Positions 1-11,307 are shown, counted from the first letter of the stretch. The stretch is 64,000 nt of DNA from Brasenia schreberi (GCA_036023115.1 JAYKKT010000040.1:4558501-4622500); one strand, 5' to 3'. Numbers and translations: made by a program. The notes: generated by a model from the letters alone, not told the origin.

Positions 1-41
1 AATCTAAAGGTTGTCTTAAATCCCATGATCATGGAGTGCAC

Positions 42-152
42 AAAGCAATAGCTCACCTAGCTAGGGTGTGGATTCATGTGTTGGTCATGAGTTCGATACC
101 TGGTGTGTGCATCTGTCTTCGACCTCTCATTGTACCGTAAAAATAATCCCAT
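42..152 (+). mobile_element. tRNA-like SINE copy 1
   Basis: A roughly 110-bp unit with a tRNA A-box-like stretch (TAGCTCACCTAGCTAGGG) followed about 35 bp later by a B-box-like GAGTTCGATACC, then a pyrimidine-rich segment and an A-rich end. The same unit recurs in both orientations across the window (1059, 4528, 9080, 16783, 22966, 29545, 30428, 32008, 40722, 61547). This points to a dispersed tRNA-derived SINE, not a tRNA gene: no cloverleaf with acceptor stem can be drawn. Confidence 0.7.
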
Positions 153-1058
153 GAGCATGGCTCACGGCAAAGGGCCAGACCTTCGAGTTTTACTCTGCAT
201 CGTTGTTGCAACCTCTTGAAAGGCAGTTTCTCAAAGATACTGAAGGGAAAGGTCTCATGGACCTTCTTCTGCAAATATTAGTTCCTTTATATTCATCGCA
301 TCAATGGCCAACAGCTGCTTGGCATACGACAAATAGTAGAAGCTAGCAATAGAGATTATTGTATACCTTAACGCAAAGGTCTCATGATCATTCTTCTGCA
401 AATCTTACTTCCTTTATATTCATCACATCAATGGCCAACAGCTGCTTGGTATATGCCAAATAGTAGCAGTTAGCAACACAGATTTTTGTATACCTGGAAC
501 AAGAGATAATTATCAAACACTTCTTATTTTTGACTGATTTCTAAATGCTTTTATCGCGCCGCAAGTACTATTTCACTGCTTAAAGTAGTGTGGTCATAAC
601 TTCTTAAAGCAAGCCGAGCAGAAGATAGAGGAAGCCATATTTGTTCCAGTATCACAAATTTCGGTCTCTTTAAGAAGATCTAGAATTAGTCCTCAATAAG
701 GTATCCAAGAAAAAATATTTCTATTTATTCTATAATTAGATGAAAACACGAACACTTTCGAAACAAAAGAGATGTATGAAATGCTGTAGTTTCAGGCTTT
801 CAGCATTGATGATTGCATTAGCAGCATTGATCAGCCTGTAGGCATGGCTGAGTTTCATCCACAAGTGGGTAAAGGACTACTTTAGGACAATTTTAGTGTG
901 AGAACGATGTCACGCGTTAATTCAAGCCATTGCAGCCGTTTCATTTAATAGAATCAACTGTAGGATCCTTTTTAAGTTAAATAATTGAAACATGCAGGAG
1001 ACCAGATCAAATTATTTTGGTAAATTCTACCCAGATAATCATAGTTAGATACAGACAT

Positions 1059-1166
1059 TTTTTTGTTTTGGTAAAATGGGGAGGCGAAAACTCGCACCGA
1101 GTCGAACTCATGACCCTCAACTTGTTAGTCGACCACCTAGCCAGGTGAGCTATTTCTCGTTCTGCA
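1059..1166 (-). mobile_element. tRNA-like SINE copy 2
   Basis: Read on the minus strand it starts with AGAAATAGCTCACCTGGCTAGG, has a B box at GAGTTCGACTC, and ends in a T-rich plus-strand stretch (the A tail). The duplicated counterpart is at 22966-23072, so this insertion predates the segmental duplication. The 94-residue open frame across it is a by-product of the SINE. Confidence 0.75.
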
Positions 1167-1494
1167 GATACTGACATTTTCTTCTGTAATTTCTCATCTG
1201 CAAACATGGTTTTTATTATTGGCAAAGCTATGTCTAGGGAGATCTTTATCAGTATGCAGAGCCAGTCAGCTCTCGAACTCGAGGTCTTCAACTTAAAGGT
1301 TCTTTTCAGTGGAACTCCTAGTTACGGGTAGTGTATACTAGAACTTAAATGAGGATCTTTGGCATGACAAGCAAGCATGAATTGGTTGTAGGTAGGAAAT
1401 AGGGCTTATCATGACAAATGTTACGTTTGGTGGGGAAATCACTCAACCCTGCATTTGGATTTGGATTTGGATTGGGTATGGAACTATTTTGAAA

Positions 1495-1780
1495 ACACAC
1501 ATATACTATATATTATATATGTATGTATATGCATATGTATATATATACGTGTATGTATACCTATAAAGTGTTTGGATCAACTCACTCACATCAATGATTG
1601 TTTTTCGAAAGAGTATAATAACAATGTCCTTTGTACTTTTTCAAAATCTCTTAAAAAATTTAAGTGGAAAAGCAATAAGTAGATATGTCTCAAGTGAGTA
1701 GAATCTGGTTTTCATACACACACACGCACACACATATATACATATATGTATATATATATATGTATGTATATTATATGTAT
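1495..1780. repeat. TA/CA microsatellite cluster in copy A
   Basis: Two short AT/GT-rich runs (about 1497-1560 and 1718-1785) made of TATATG and CACACA words. Their equivalents in copy B (about 23398-23480 and 23645-23690) differ in length, so these are the fast-evolving parts of an otherwise well-conserved duplication. Confidence 0.8.
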
Positions 1781-2391
1781 GTATAAAAGATAATGAAACC
1801 AAACCTGTAAGTAAAAACCGATTTATACCCGACTTGGTGTGCATCAAACCCAAGTTATCCAACAAGCAAACATGTTTTCACAAAACTACTGCTGATTACC
1901 GCACAAATGAATAATCTCTTGATAACTTATTGGCTTTAGTTTGTCTTAGATATCATAGGATATTGATTAAACTAGAATTTCTAAGCTCAACACCAATATT
2001 TATTGTCAAAAAATTATTTTTTCAAGATTTTAATTTAAGTTGATGATATTAAGAATCGGACACAGATCCAACCCAACTCAGACATGAAAGGAACCATCAT
2101 GGACCAACTGGCATTGAACTGGGGCTTGATTTAAGCCAGACCTAGCTAAGACCCAAACTTTCTGCATCCGAATCCATCCGTTGACCACCTTGATCCAAAC
2201 TTTCTGTTACTTATCAGAGAAAGCAACAGAAAGAGTGTGGCCTAAATTTACCTTCAACTGGGATCCTGTTTGAGTATGTACTCGAAAATTAAAAGAAGTA
2301 ATTATTTTATGACTAAAATGAAGAAAAATGTTTGGATGAACTTATTTAAGGTCGGAAGATCAGTGGCGGACCTAAGGCATGGTGAGGCATA

Positions 2392-2974
2392 TGTTGGAAA
2401 GAATCGTAGAAATATGTGAATAAAAAACTAATATGCAATAATTATAAACATTTCTTAATAAAAAATAACAACATATCCAAAATATATTATGAACAAACTG
2501 AATGGAAAACACAAGCAAAAGAAAAAATCATAAAAGAGAACTTATATGTGTGAATCGCCCTTACGGATTGGTCTTAGAGAAATCAGTGACTTGCTATAGA
2601 GTACATACGGGTACCTTTACTTTCTTTCAAGGATCGGCGAAGTCCCAAAATGTCGATATGTTGGTGAAATCGTCAAGATATATCAAGTTAAGAATACAAC
2701 AAGAGTGAAGAGTTAAGAGAGAGAGCCAAATCACGAATCAAAAGGTTATGGAAGACAGCTTGTATGTTTATTAATTGAGGCTTTATTTATAAAGCAAGCA
2801 TTACAAGTTAGAGAGAAGAAAAGAAAATGGTCATTCAGCTAAATGCATAGTTGGGGAGCAGATCTCCCCAATGGCTATAATAACTAGCCGTTGGGGAGCC
2901 GGTTACTTGGAACTAACCAAGGGCCAACATTGGTCGGGCCTTAGTGACCCAGCCTGCCATATTATAAGTTAACA
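2392..2974 (-). mobile_element. LTR of a copia-type element
   Basis: The segment begins TGTTGG and ends TTAACA. It is followed on the plus strand by TCCTCCTTCATTC, which read on the minus strand is a purine-rich tract directly before a TGTTAAC start. That is the arrangement of polypurine tract plus 3' LTR of a minus-strand element. It sits exactly where copies A and B of the segmental duplication part, so it is probably the insertion that ended the similarity in copy A. The partner LTR and TSD were not found. Confidence 0.55.
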
Positions 2975-3092
2975 TCCTCCTTCATTCTTATTCTTCAAGA
3001 AAAGGTAAAGATACTTCATGCCTAAATGAAGGAGAAAGTAATGGTTAGTGTGGTTTGCTCCTCTTTAACAAAAGAAACTCAATGTACGACTT

Positions 3093-3470
3093 CTTAGCTT
3101 CTTGATTTGGGTGTCTCCTTTTATATGACTTGTGATGAAAAAGTTTTAAACTCATCTATTAGAAAGCCCCTATCTTGTGTTTATATTGTGGATGGAAAAA
3201 AATTGAATGTTGATAAAATTAGTGACTTAGAAAGTAGAAATTTTGAAATTTCCAAAATCAATATTGGTGTAAGACTAAATTTAAACTTCCTTTCAGTATC
3301 TCAAATTTCAGATAATAGTTGTGTTATAACTTTTTCTTCTACGGGATGCATTGTAGAGGATTGCCTTTCCAAGAAGGTGATTTGGCATGGCCATTGAGAG
3401 GGTATAAAATCAAGACAACTCAAAACCATGTACCTTATTTCAAGTCAACTTCTATCATGCCTCGGTCGCC
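3093..3470 (+). pseudogene. Copia polyprotein fragment (protease/GAG-pre-integrase)
   Basis: The plus-strand translation gives DLGVSFYMTCDEKVL, a decayed form of the copia protease D-S/T-G motif with its H-M-T continuation. It is followed by the N-L-N-F-L-S-V-S-Q-I-S segment and a TFSSTGC motif typical of the stretch before the integrase. The first Gly-loop residue is altered (DLG for DSG) and no complete frame surrounds it, so this is a relic. A related fragment lies at 56560-57000. Its orientation is opposite to the LTR at 2392-2974, so the two need not belong together. Confidence 0.65.
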
Positions 3471-4527
3471 TAAGCTGAAGAGTAAGGAAATGAGGGAGCA
3501 ACCAAACAAATGCAAAGAACATGACCAAAGGAGAGATCACATATTTTCTGTGAAAAAAATAGACCAAAAACAATTTCCAAACTTAAGTCCAACTTGGTTT
3601 AACATGTCTTCTCCAAACTTTTTGAACTACGGTTCATTAGCAACCAACTATATAAAAGGATACGTGAGCTTGTCTAATTCTTTAATATAGGACTAAACTT
3701 TGTCTTCTTTTAGTCTTAACATGTACAAGTCTCTTACATCTTTTACACCTTAGGATATCAATTATGCATCAACTAAATATTTAAGGATATTAAATATGAA
3801 TTAAATGTTATTAATGCACATGAGTTTAATTAATACAACTATAATTAACATTAAATCCAACCATCTTTTCCTAACATGGACGCAACATGATTTACCGTTG
3901 ACGTGAAGAAGAATCCGATCTTTTGACAAATACAAACAAAACAAACCTCTTTGGGCGTTCATGGATTCTTTGTTGTCATTGAGTTCGATCTCAATTTGTT
4001 TGCTAATCATGCGGATGTGGCCACGTGTGCGGTTGTTTCTTCGTGTAGTTAATCACTAGGTGCTTGTTTGTGGTGGATCTACATCGAGGTGAGGTAGGAC
4101 AAAAACTTTAAAAAATTAAAAAAATATATCTCGTTATTATTTGAATTAGATTTACCAATGATTAGATTTTAATGAAAAAAATTAACTTTAAAAATGTTAT
4201 ATCTATTGAGAAAAAAAGACAACCTTGTGCTCGTTCCTACTGGTAATAGAACGTACACGAGACACAAAATTGAGGTCTGAATAACCTGCCCAATTGCCAT
4301 CTCTAGCTTCGCTGCCAAGCCTTGAGCTCATTTTTAAGAGGCTTGGTTAGGTCGGGTCAGGGAGGGGTGGTCTCTGTGGTTGGTTTGACGCAGGAAGCAC
4401 GTGCCACCGATCTCTCCCCAGCAACCATTCAATGCCGTATCGATCTCTTCTTCTTACTGCTCCTCTTTGCACCCTAATTCTCTACCAAATTACAGAATTG
4501 CCAACCAGTCACCCTCAAATAAACACC
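3471..4527. other. Intergenic, no gene recognised
   Basis: AT-rich sequence with scattered short open frames in both directions and no domain I recognise. Part is probably old retroelement internal sequence continuing from the copia fragment. Confidence 0.5.
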
Positions 4528-4640
4528 ATGAAAGCAACTACTCACCTCACTCGAGGTCGACCAACAAGTTGCGGGTCATGAGTTCCACAGCCGGGGTGTG
4601 CTTCTGGCTTCTGGCTCCCCAGTTTACCCAAAAAAAAGAT
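4528..4640 (+). mobile_element. tRNA-like SINE copy 3
   Basis: It carries CTCACCTCACTCGAGGTCG (degenerate A box) and GGGTCATGAGTTCC (B box), then a CTTCTGGCTTCTGG segment and an A-run at 4631-4638. Same layout as the other copies; more diverged at the 5' end. Confidence 0.65.
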
Positions 4641-5063
4641 TTTCTAAATATAACATCATGTTATAATTATTGTATTAATAACATGAGAGCGACTTGCTTG
4701 TGTGTGATTGGGTGCGTGCATTTTGAAGTTTTCTCATTTCCTATTTTTTTAAAAATTTACCTTTTCTACTGTCCTATTAACTTATTTATCTTTAATATAT
4801 CTGTGTTCGTCTAAAGAAATTTTAGGCGATATATATATATAGGAAAATATAATGCACACTTGAGTGCAACGTTAATATAGCGAAAAGACACAATGTAGGT
4901 AATTTTTTTTTTTTCGAAGTTAACTATATGGCTTGATGTTAAGACTGTATCCACATATTTTTCTAATAAATAAATCAAATTTTACAAGAATTTAGAGTCA
5001 ACCGGTTTTCCTAATAGCTAATTTACATGTTATTTAGGGACGACTCTGGTTTTCGTAAAGAGC
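4641..5063. other. Intergenic, no gene recognised
   Basis: AT-rich sequence between a SINE and the gypsy element. Nothing coding is recognisable. Confidence 0.5.
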
Positions 5064-5067
5064 ACTA

Positions 5068-5409
5068 TGTCATGCCCCGGCGCTGGAATCACCCAAGGCG
5101 CGGAATGCGTGACCGGCGCTAGGCTGCACACAACCTAGCAAGCCTTTCACCAAGGTTGCAGAGGTTCAGCGGAAGCTTTAAGCCTAATGATTGGGGAGGG
5201 TCGTTTGGAGATAGCAAGGATACTTGAGAATAAATAAGAAAGCAGATTGTATTGATAGCAAATAACGGTGCGTGACCCGCGACACGCTTACAACTCAGAT
5301 GCGGGACTCTTCCCCCAAATGGGAGTTTATTGTTAGAGTTGCCAGGGTGGTTCCCACGTAGGGGCCCTAGTTATACAACCATGGTTCAGTTCGCGGTCGA
5401 AGGGTCACC
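5068..5409 (-). repeat. 3' LTR of the gypsy derivative
   Basis: Aligned over its full length with 8072-8413, with only scattered substitutions and no length change. The outer edge next to the ACTA target duplication starts TGTCATG. The inner edge abuts a pyrimidine run (CCTTCTCCCCTACC) that is the polypurine tract on the coding strand. The last three bases (ACC) differ from the other LTR (CCA). Confidence 0.9.
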
Positions 5410-5414
5410 TTCTC

Positions 5415-6160
5415 CCCTACCTAAGCTCTTGATGACCTCGGCAAGTTTCTTGGTGATGCGTTTGCAACTCTGAAGCTCTTGGCGCGCTTGTCCGCCTCTC
5501 GACCCATTGTACCTTCATCTTCTGCTACTCCTGTTGTCCTCCAGGGCGCAGGTGCCCGTAGTAGCTACGGCTTGCACGTTCCATGTCCGCATGATAAGCC
5601 TTAGGTTTGCTCGCATGGAAGGTAGTTAGCAATCTGTCATGGACGGGCTCCAGTCGGAACGCCCGATCACCTACCCTCAAGATGACTGGTTGAGGACCGT
5701 CATCCTTCTAGACCGTCACAGCGCGTTGCCTCGCGACGAGACCATCGCACCACTTCGAATTCGTCCACTTCTTCATGCGCATCGCTGCCTTCTCATGGAG
5801 CGGTTGGTTAAAATCATGCCGGTCCTGTTGATCAGCACAGAAGTTGTGTACATTTGGCAATGTCTTGGAGTCTTGTACAACCATCCTCTGTCGTGCCTCC
5901 AACTGCCCTCTGGGTCCTTCGCTCCTATGCAACTTACCTTGCATCCCCCGTCTTGTCTTGCCAGCAACAGACTTGGGTCGTCGTCTCTTAGGACCGGAAC
6001 CTTTCCTTGCTTGCTTATTGCCTTGCCCGCCAGTCTTCCCGTGCTGACGGCCTACCCCTTTCCCATGAGGTAGGTTCCTTGGACATGCGGTGAGCCGAAC
6101 GTCTCTGCACTCCTTCAATCTTGCGGCACCAGTCTTCTCTTCAGCACCCTGCAGCGCCAC
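5415..6160 (-). pseudogene. Integrase C-terminal relic of the gypsy derivative
   Basis: On the minus strand a basic segment containing RMKKW is followed, after a frame change, by a stretch with VGDRAFRLEPVHDRLL and FHASKPKAYHADMERASR. This resembles the end of gypsy integrases, where RMKKWAD.K and then LKPYHAD.EDPSR occur. It directly follows the protease end, so the reverse transcriptase, RNase H and integrase core have been deleted. Frame changes are present. The assignment rests on motif order and is an inference. Confidence 0.55.
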
Positions 6161-6178
6161 TCCGCGTGTGGCATTCCC

Positions 6179-7956
6179 CTACTTCTGACCTTCTTCAAGC
6201 CGAAGCGCTGACACATTCCGAACTTGACCATCATCCGAAGCCGATGCACGAACAACACAGGGTTGATCGCAATCCATGAAGACCACTACATTTGAGGCTG
6301 GTCGTATCTTTGCATGGCTAGCCCTAAAGAACTCCATGCCAAGTATCACCCGATACTCATCCAACGGTGCCACTGTGAAGTTGGTTACCCCGCGCCAACT
6401 CCCTACTCGAGTCGCAATAGCAACTGCCTCCCCCAGAATGAGTTTGGACTGTGAATTCACAGCTTTCATGTTGCTACTGCTTCCCACTACCCTTAGGCCC
6501 AAATGTTTAGCTTCTTCCGGGCACATAAAGTTGTGAGTTGCGCCAGTGTCCACCATTCCCACTGTATCTTTACCATTGACGATAATCGGTATATACATGA
6601 GAGTCTTGTCCGTGAGCTTGCGTGACGTTGATCCCCCATCTATGGCGTTCAACAGTCTCATTGTACCAACCCTCATAGTATCTTCCTTTGGGTCGCCATC
6701 CGAACCATCTGTCCTTTGTACGGTGTTAGCGGCGCGCGCAAAGTCATTTTTCTTGTGTTCGCACTCATATGAAAAATGTTGGCCACCACAATACCAACAT
6801 TCCTTCTTGAAGGATCCTTTGGCCTTACCCTTCTTCGTACGGTCTTTGTTCCCTTGTTCTCTTGGTGTGGAAGACTCGGCTGGGGTATCTTTTGAAGTGT
6901 CCTGCCGATTCTCATTCTTCCAACCATTCTACTTTTCAGTGTCATGCCTATCTTTCTTCGGACTAGTTGGCCGACGATTATCAAGTAGACGTTCCGCCGC
7001 CGTTATAGCTTCAGAAAGGGTCTGCGGGTTGATCCTGTTCAGCTCTTGCTCAGCCCACGGCTGTAACCCATTGAGGAACTTGAATAAACGATCTTTCGGG
7101 CTCATCGTCCGGATGCTCAACATAAGGGTTTGGTATTCCTTGATGTAATCTTCAACGATCCTTTGTACCTTAAGCCATCAAGCTTCCTTTTCGTGTCTAC
7201 CTCAGTATTGCGCGGGAGAAAGTGTTCTCGTAGAGCTTGCTTGAATAGATCCCAAGTGTGGATGTGAGTGAGTCCAGCCTCAGCATCCTCCTGCATGCGA
7301 CTCCACCACAGCATGGCATCGTCTTCTAGAAACATAACCACTAGCGCTAGTTTCTCTTCTTCGTCCTCAAGCTGATCAGCCTTGAGGTACAGATCCATTT
7401 GGTAAAGGAAATTCTCCAATACCTGTGCATCACGACTCCCAGCAAAGGCCTTCGGTTCTCTAACCTTGATGTGACGTGGTCGGTCTACTCCACCACCATG
7501 TCCATGCCCGTTTGCCAACCTACGCTCGACACCATCTAATCGAGCCAGCATCTCCAACTGAGATCGTTCCGAAGCCTGTCTCTCCGGAAGTTGTGTAGAT
7601 GCACTCTTCTCGAGTCTCTACAGTCGGGTCTTAACGTCTGCCTCAATCTCTTGGATGCACTGCTCCAAGCGCTCCACGCGGTCACTCATCACGTCGCAGG
7701 TATACTCGCAAGCATCCGTGCGCCGTTTCACGTCTCTCATTGCGGTGCTCATCTCGCCCGTCAACCGGTCGAAGCCTTCCGCAGCACGCGCAACTGCAGC
7801 ATCCAAATGACCTACCAACTTTTTGAGTTTGGTAAGTCTAGCGTCCACGTCAGGCAAGATACCTGACGCAGACTCGGCAAGGTCGGCCACTGGTACAGCC
7901 TTTACCTTCCTCTTTCTACGAATGGTGTCGACGGCCATCTCAGTGTCAGTGGCCAT
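6179..7956 (-). pseudogene. Gypsy Gag and aspartic protease, frameshifted
   Basis: On the minus strand from 7956: a charged N-terminal segment with coiled-coil character, a retrotransposon Gag capsid domain (LENFLYQMDLYL, then MLWWSRMQ, WDLFKQALREHF), a zinc knuckle CWYCGGQHFSYEC (C-x2-C-x3-H-x4-C, the spacing of this gypsy group), then a retropepsin-like domain with the active-site motif VDTGATHNF and the downstream ILGMEFF flap-region motif. Breaks: a stop near 7620, a frame change near 7170 and a stop near 6930. Function in family: virus-like-particle capsid and polyprotein processing. The protease segment 6179-6676 is open throughout with its catalytic Asp kept. The LTR and primer site lie just upstream at 8054-8413. 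Confidence 0.8.
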
Positions 7957-8053
7957 GAGTCAACGTGGGGCTTTCGTTGACCAAAGGGTTACCATTTGCT
8001 ATCAATACGGAGGGGGTGTGTCCCGCACCCACTCGCAATTCTCCAAACCAGAA

Positions 8054-8071
8054 CCGCTCGGATACCAAAGT
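8054..8071 (-). other. Primer-binding site of the gypsy derivative
   Basis: Minus-strand TTTGGTATCCGAGCGG directly inside the 5' LTR resembles the initiator-methionine tRNA 3' end complement (TGGTATCAGAGC), with one mismatch in the core. Confidence 0.65.
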
Positions 8072-8413
8072 TGTCATGCCCCGGCGCTGGAATCACCCAA
8101 GGCGCGGAACGCGTGACCGGTGCTAGGCTACGCACAACCTAGCAAGCCTTTCACCAAGGTTGCAGAGGTTCAACGGAAGCTTTAAGCCTGATGATTGGGG
8201 AGGGTCGTTTGGAGATAGCAAGGATACTTGAGAATAAATAAGAAAGCAGATTGTATTGATAGTAAATAACAGTGCATGGCCCGCGACACGCTTACAACTC
8301 AGATGCGGGACTCTTCCCCCAAATGGGAGTTTATTGCTAGAGTTGCTATGGTGGTTCCCACGTAGGGGCCCTGGTTACACAACCATGGTTCAGTTCGCGG
8401 TCGAAGGGTCCCA
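8072..8413 (-). repeat. 5' LTR of the gypsy derivative
   Basis: Same length (342 bp) as 5068-5409. It ends in CCA followed by the ACTA target duplication at 8414-8417. The few substitutions between the two LTRs suggest a moderately recent insertion. Confidence 0.9.
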
Positions 8414-8417
8414 ACTA

Positions 8418-8977
8418 GACACATACACATGCACGAGAGTGTGTACACACACACATCTATATATGAATTGGTAGGTACTGGTAAACACATCTTCTTATAT
8501 CTAACACAATATATATGTGTGCATTGCTAAGAACAAATTCTTATATATTTTATGTTTTCCTGAGATATAATTATGATTTTTTATAAGATAAAAGATATGC
8601 GCATTGTAAGCCTTGGGCACTTGTAAGAACTATTTACATATTGCGGATAAAAGATATGCGCATTAAATAATTTGGACAATATAAATCGGTGTGCACCATA
8701 CGCACCTACCAACTTTATGTGTGTGTTTGTGTGATGATTGTTATTCTTTTTATCCTAAGATTTATATTTATAAAATGAATCCACCAAAGAATTCACTAAT
8801 TATGCTTTGTCATTGGAAGCATATACTAAAATTGCAAGTGAGCTCCAAAATATCGATCCCAAACTTGATTTTCATTATAGTATCCCCCCTCTCTCTCTCA
8901 CACACACACGCACGCACACACACGACCAGGAACTCTGCAGTAAGAACCAGGTTATGATGGGTTGCCACTTCCGAGCT
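8418..8977. other. Intergenic, no gene recognised
   Basis: AT-rich flank of the gypsy insertion with short TA/CA runs (about 8440-8470 and 8897-8925). A local direct repeat of GATAAAAGATATGCGCATT occurs at about 8586 and 8646. No coding signal. Confidence 0.55.
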
Positions 8978-9244
8978 TACTGGCCTCACATCCTCACGAC
9001 AACGTTCCATTTTAACCTTTATTTTCGCTCAACGCTCCACAGTTATAAGTAGCCCAAAGTTTTACCACCACTAACTTTTCATTTCCTTTTTACAAAGGGA
9101 ACCGAAGTCTAACTAATAAATACATGCAGCCCTCGGGGATCGAACTCGCTACCTGCCTGCGGACGTAAAAAGCCCTATCGGTGAGCTATTTTTAGGTGCA
9201 TCTCTAACTTTTGAACTTGCATATTAGCTATTTTAGTCAACAGC

Positions 9245-9260
<16 letters not shown>
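8978..9260. repeat. Local tandem duplication, unit 1 (with SINE)
   Basis: It starts ACTGGCCTCACATC..TTCCATTTTAACCTTTATTTT and ends GCATATTAGCTATTTTAGTCAACAGCGA. The same landmarks recur in order at 9293-9350 and 11336-11395, separated there by the RTE LINE. Unit 1 lacks the LINE but contains the SINE at 9080-9203, which unit 2 lacks. Confidence 0.75.
9080..9203 (-). mobile_element. tRNA-like SINE copy 4 with TSD
   Basis: A minus-strand SINE with AATAGCTCACCGATAGGG as A box and GCGAGTTCGATCCC as B box. It is flanked by a perfect 9-bp target duplication CTAACTTTT (9071-9079 and 9204-9212). The matching position in the second tandem unit (near 11350) is uninterrupted. Together these show genuine transposition of the family. 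Confidence 0.8.

Positions 9261-9278
<18 letters not shown>
9246..9278 (+). repeat. (CT)n microsatellite
   Basis: A pure CT run between the two local tandem units. Confidence 0.95.
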
Positions 9279-9279
<1 letters not shown>

Positions 9280-9372
9280 GGCCCGCCACCACACTGGCCT
9301 CACATGCATCTCTGCGATGATATTCCATTTTAACCTTTATTTTTCTTCTTGGCCAGCACTAGAGCTACACAT

Positions 9373-11307
9373 CAACAACAACAACAACTAAGCCTTTTTC
9401 CATGCTAGCCGGGGTCGGCTACATAGATTCTTTGTTTCCACAGATCCCTATCGTGTGCCATGTTAGCAGCTAACTCATAATAAACTAGATCATTCTTTAT
9501 TGTTTCTTTTCAATACTTTTGTGGTCATTCTCTACCTCTTTTAATACTTTCCAAATTTAGTTTTTTATACCTTCTTACCGGTTCTTCTTTTGATTTTCTT
9601 TCTATATGTCCAAACCATCTTAAATGATATTCTCTCATTTTATCCTCTATTGGTGTCACTCCTAATTTGTTTCTAATAACCTCATTATGTATACGGTCTT
9701 TTCTTGTATGACCACTCATCCATCTTAACATCTTCATTTCTGTCACAGACATCTTTTGTACATGTTGATGATTAACTGCCCAATACTCAGAACCATAAAA
9801 CATGGCAGGCCTAATTGCTGCTCTATAATATTTACCTTTTAGCTTTAATGGTACCTCTCCAATTCTATGTGTAATATCTCCATCAATTCTTCCATCACTC
9901 TGAAAAAATTGATCCTAGGTATTTAAAACTTTCCTTTTGGGAGATGTCATGTGCGCCAATTTTAATTTCTATGTCCTTTGAGGTAACCAAATGATCAAAC
10001 TTACATTCCATATATTTTGTCTTTGTTTTACTAAGTCGGAGGCCTTTGCTTTCTAATGTTTCTCTCCATAGTTCCAATTTTCTATTAACTTTTTCCTTAG
10101 ACTCCTCCACTAATACAATGTCATATGCAAATAACATACACCAAGGTACTTATTCTTGAATATGTTTTGTTAACTCATCAATCACCATTATAAATAAGTA
10201 CGGACTTAAAGTTGATCCTTATGTAACCCAATATTAACTTCAAAGAAGTCTGTCATTCCTTTATAAGTCCTCACACATGTTTTTGCACTACCATACATAT
10301 CTCTTATAAGGTTAATGTATGTCAATGGGATACCTCTTTTTTCCAAAGTTCTCCAAAGAACCTTTCTCGGTACTCTATCATAAGCTTTTTCTAGATCAAT
10401 AAATATCATGTGAAGGTATTTCTCTTTTGCTCTAAAATGTTTCATAAGATGTCTTAAAAGGTGAATCACTTCAACAGTAGATCTGCCTGGCATGAATCCA
10501 AATTGGTTCTCTATTGTACTTGATACTTGTCTTAACCTACGTTCGATAATTCTTTCCCACAATTTCATAGTATGGCTCATTAACTTGATACCTCGATAAT
10601 TTGCACAATTTTGAATGTCTCTCTTGTTCTTATATATGGGTATAAGTGTGCTTGTTGTCCATTCCTGGGGCATCTTTTTGTTTTTCCATATTTCATTAAA
10701 TAGTCTTTTGAGCCAAGTGATTCCTATTTCTCCTAGTATTTTCCAAACTTTTATAGGAATATTATCTAGTCCTACCGATTTACTATCCTTCATATGTTTA
10801 AGAGCCTCTTTCACTTCATTCTTTTTAATACGTCGGTAGAAATTATGGTTTATATACTTTTATGATTTGGCTAACTCTCCTAAGCTAATACTAACATCTT
10901 TATTTTCATTAAAAAGCTTATAAAAATAGTTTTTTCATTTGTTTCTTATATCATCATTTGCCACCAGAATTTTTTCATCCTCATCCTTGATGCATCTAAT
11001 ATAATTAAGATCTTTAGTTTTCTTATTTCTAGCCCTAGCTATCCTAAAAATGTCTCTTTCATACTCTTTTGAGTTGAGTTTTTTTATATAATCCTCCTAA
11101 ATTTTAGCTTTTGCTTTACTCACGGTTTTTTTCACTTCCTTCTTTGCTTTCTTATAAGCCTCTATGTAATTTGTAACATGCCCTCTTTGCCTTGATTTTA
11201 TTTTACACTACTGCACTCCACCAGCAAGCCTTTTTTGTGCCGGTACAACTCATTTAGATACACCTAACACATCTTTCGCCACTTTCCTAATATGTATAGC
11301 CATGTGT
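9373..11307 (-). mobile_element. RTE-type LINE, 5'-truncated, with 18-bp TSD
   Basis: A minus-strand LINE whose 3' end (plus-strand left edge) is a CAA-repeat tail followed by CTAAGCCTTTTTCC and GGGGTCGGCTACAT. This signature is shared with the copies at 13680, 34939, 40838, 50217 and 59325. An 18-bp target duplication AGCACTAGAGCTNCACAT, with one mismatch, brackets it (9355-9372 and 11308-11325). It encodes much of a reverse transcriptase and the C-terminal region but lacks the endonuclease half present in the 40838-43992 copy. Confidence 0.88.
9525..11290 (-). pseudogene. RTE LINE reverse transcriptase, degenerate
   Basis: In minus-strand order: a linker region with KKAKKEV-like basic sequence near 11130, then the open segment 10814-10206 with reverse-transcriptase blocks (GLDNIPIKVWK, NYRGIKLMSHTMKLWERIIE, NQFGFMPGRSTVEVIHLL, IFIDLEKAYDRVPR), then 10137-9895 with MLFAYDIVLVEES. 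The catalytic F-A-D-D box has become FAYD, losing an essential aspartate. The end, 9803-9525, carries LRWFGHIERK, typical of RTE C-termini. Frameshifts separate the blocks. An RTE protein would nick target DNA and prime reverse transcription there; this copy cannot. Confidence 0.85.

Larger units (their letters stand above)
1..2391. repeat. Segmental duplication, copy A
   Basis: This stretch reappears almost base for base, in the same orientation, at 16743-16901 plus 22056-24288, where a copia element interrupts it. By eye the copies differ at only a few percent of positions plus small indels, mostly in TA/CA microsatellites. The match begins at the first base of the window, so the unit may extend further left. 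It ends near 2391, where copy A runs into an LTR and copy B continues differently. No intact gene is visible; short open frames are SINE or microsatellite translations. One indel lies near 155, where copy B keeps about 15 extra bases. Confidence 0.9.
5068..8413 (-). mobile_element. Non-autonomous Ty3/gypsy deletion derivative
   Basis: A complete 3346-bp LTR element. Two near-identical 342-bp direct repeats (5068-5409 and 8072-8413) begin TGTCATGCC, and a 4-bp TSD, ACTA, lies outside both ends (5064-5067, 8414-8417). Read on the minus strand, the inner edge of the right LTR carries TTTGGTATCCGAGC, close to the initiator-Met tRNA primer site. The left LTR is preceded by a purine tract (GGTAGGGGAGAAGG). 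The interior encodes Gag and an aspartic protease, then jumps to an integrase C-terminal relic. Reverse transcriptase, RNase H and most of integrase are missing, so it would need another element for mobilisation. It is much more GC-rich than its surroundings. Confidence 0.9.

Noticed and set aside
42..152. Possible genuine tRNA gene because of A and B boxes
   Set aside because: No acceptor or anticodon stem pairing, and the same unit is scattered in diverged copies. SINE is the better explanation.
1007..1291. 94-residue minus-strand frame, repeated at 22912-23196
   Set aside because: The similarity comes from the segmental duplication and the frame runs through a SINE; no domain or codon conservation beyond that.
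6276..7148. Plus-strand frames of 86 and 200 residues inside the gypsy element
   Set aside because: Shadows of the minus-strand Gag and protease frames in GC-rich sequence.
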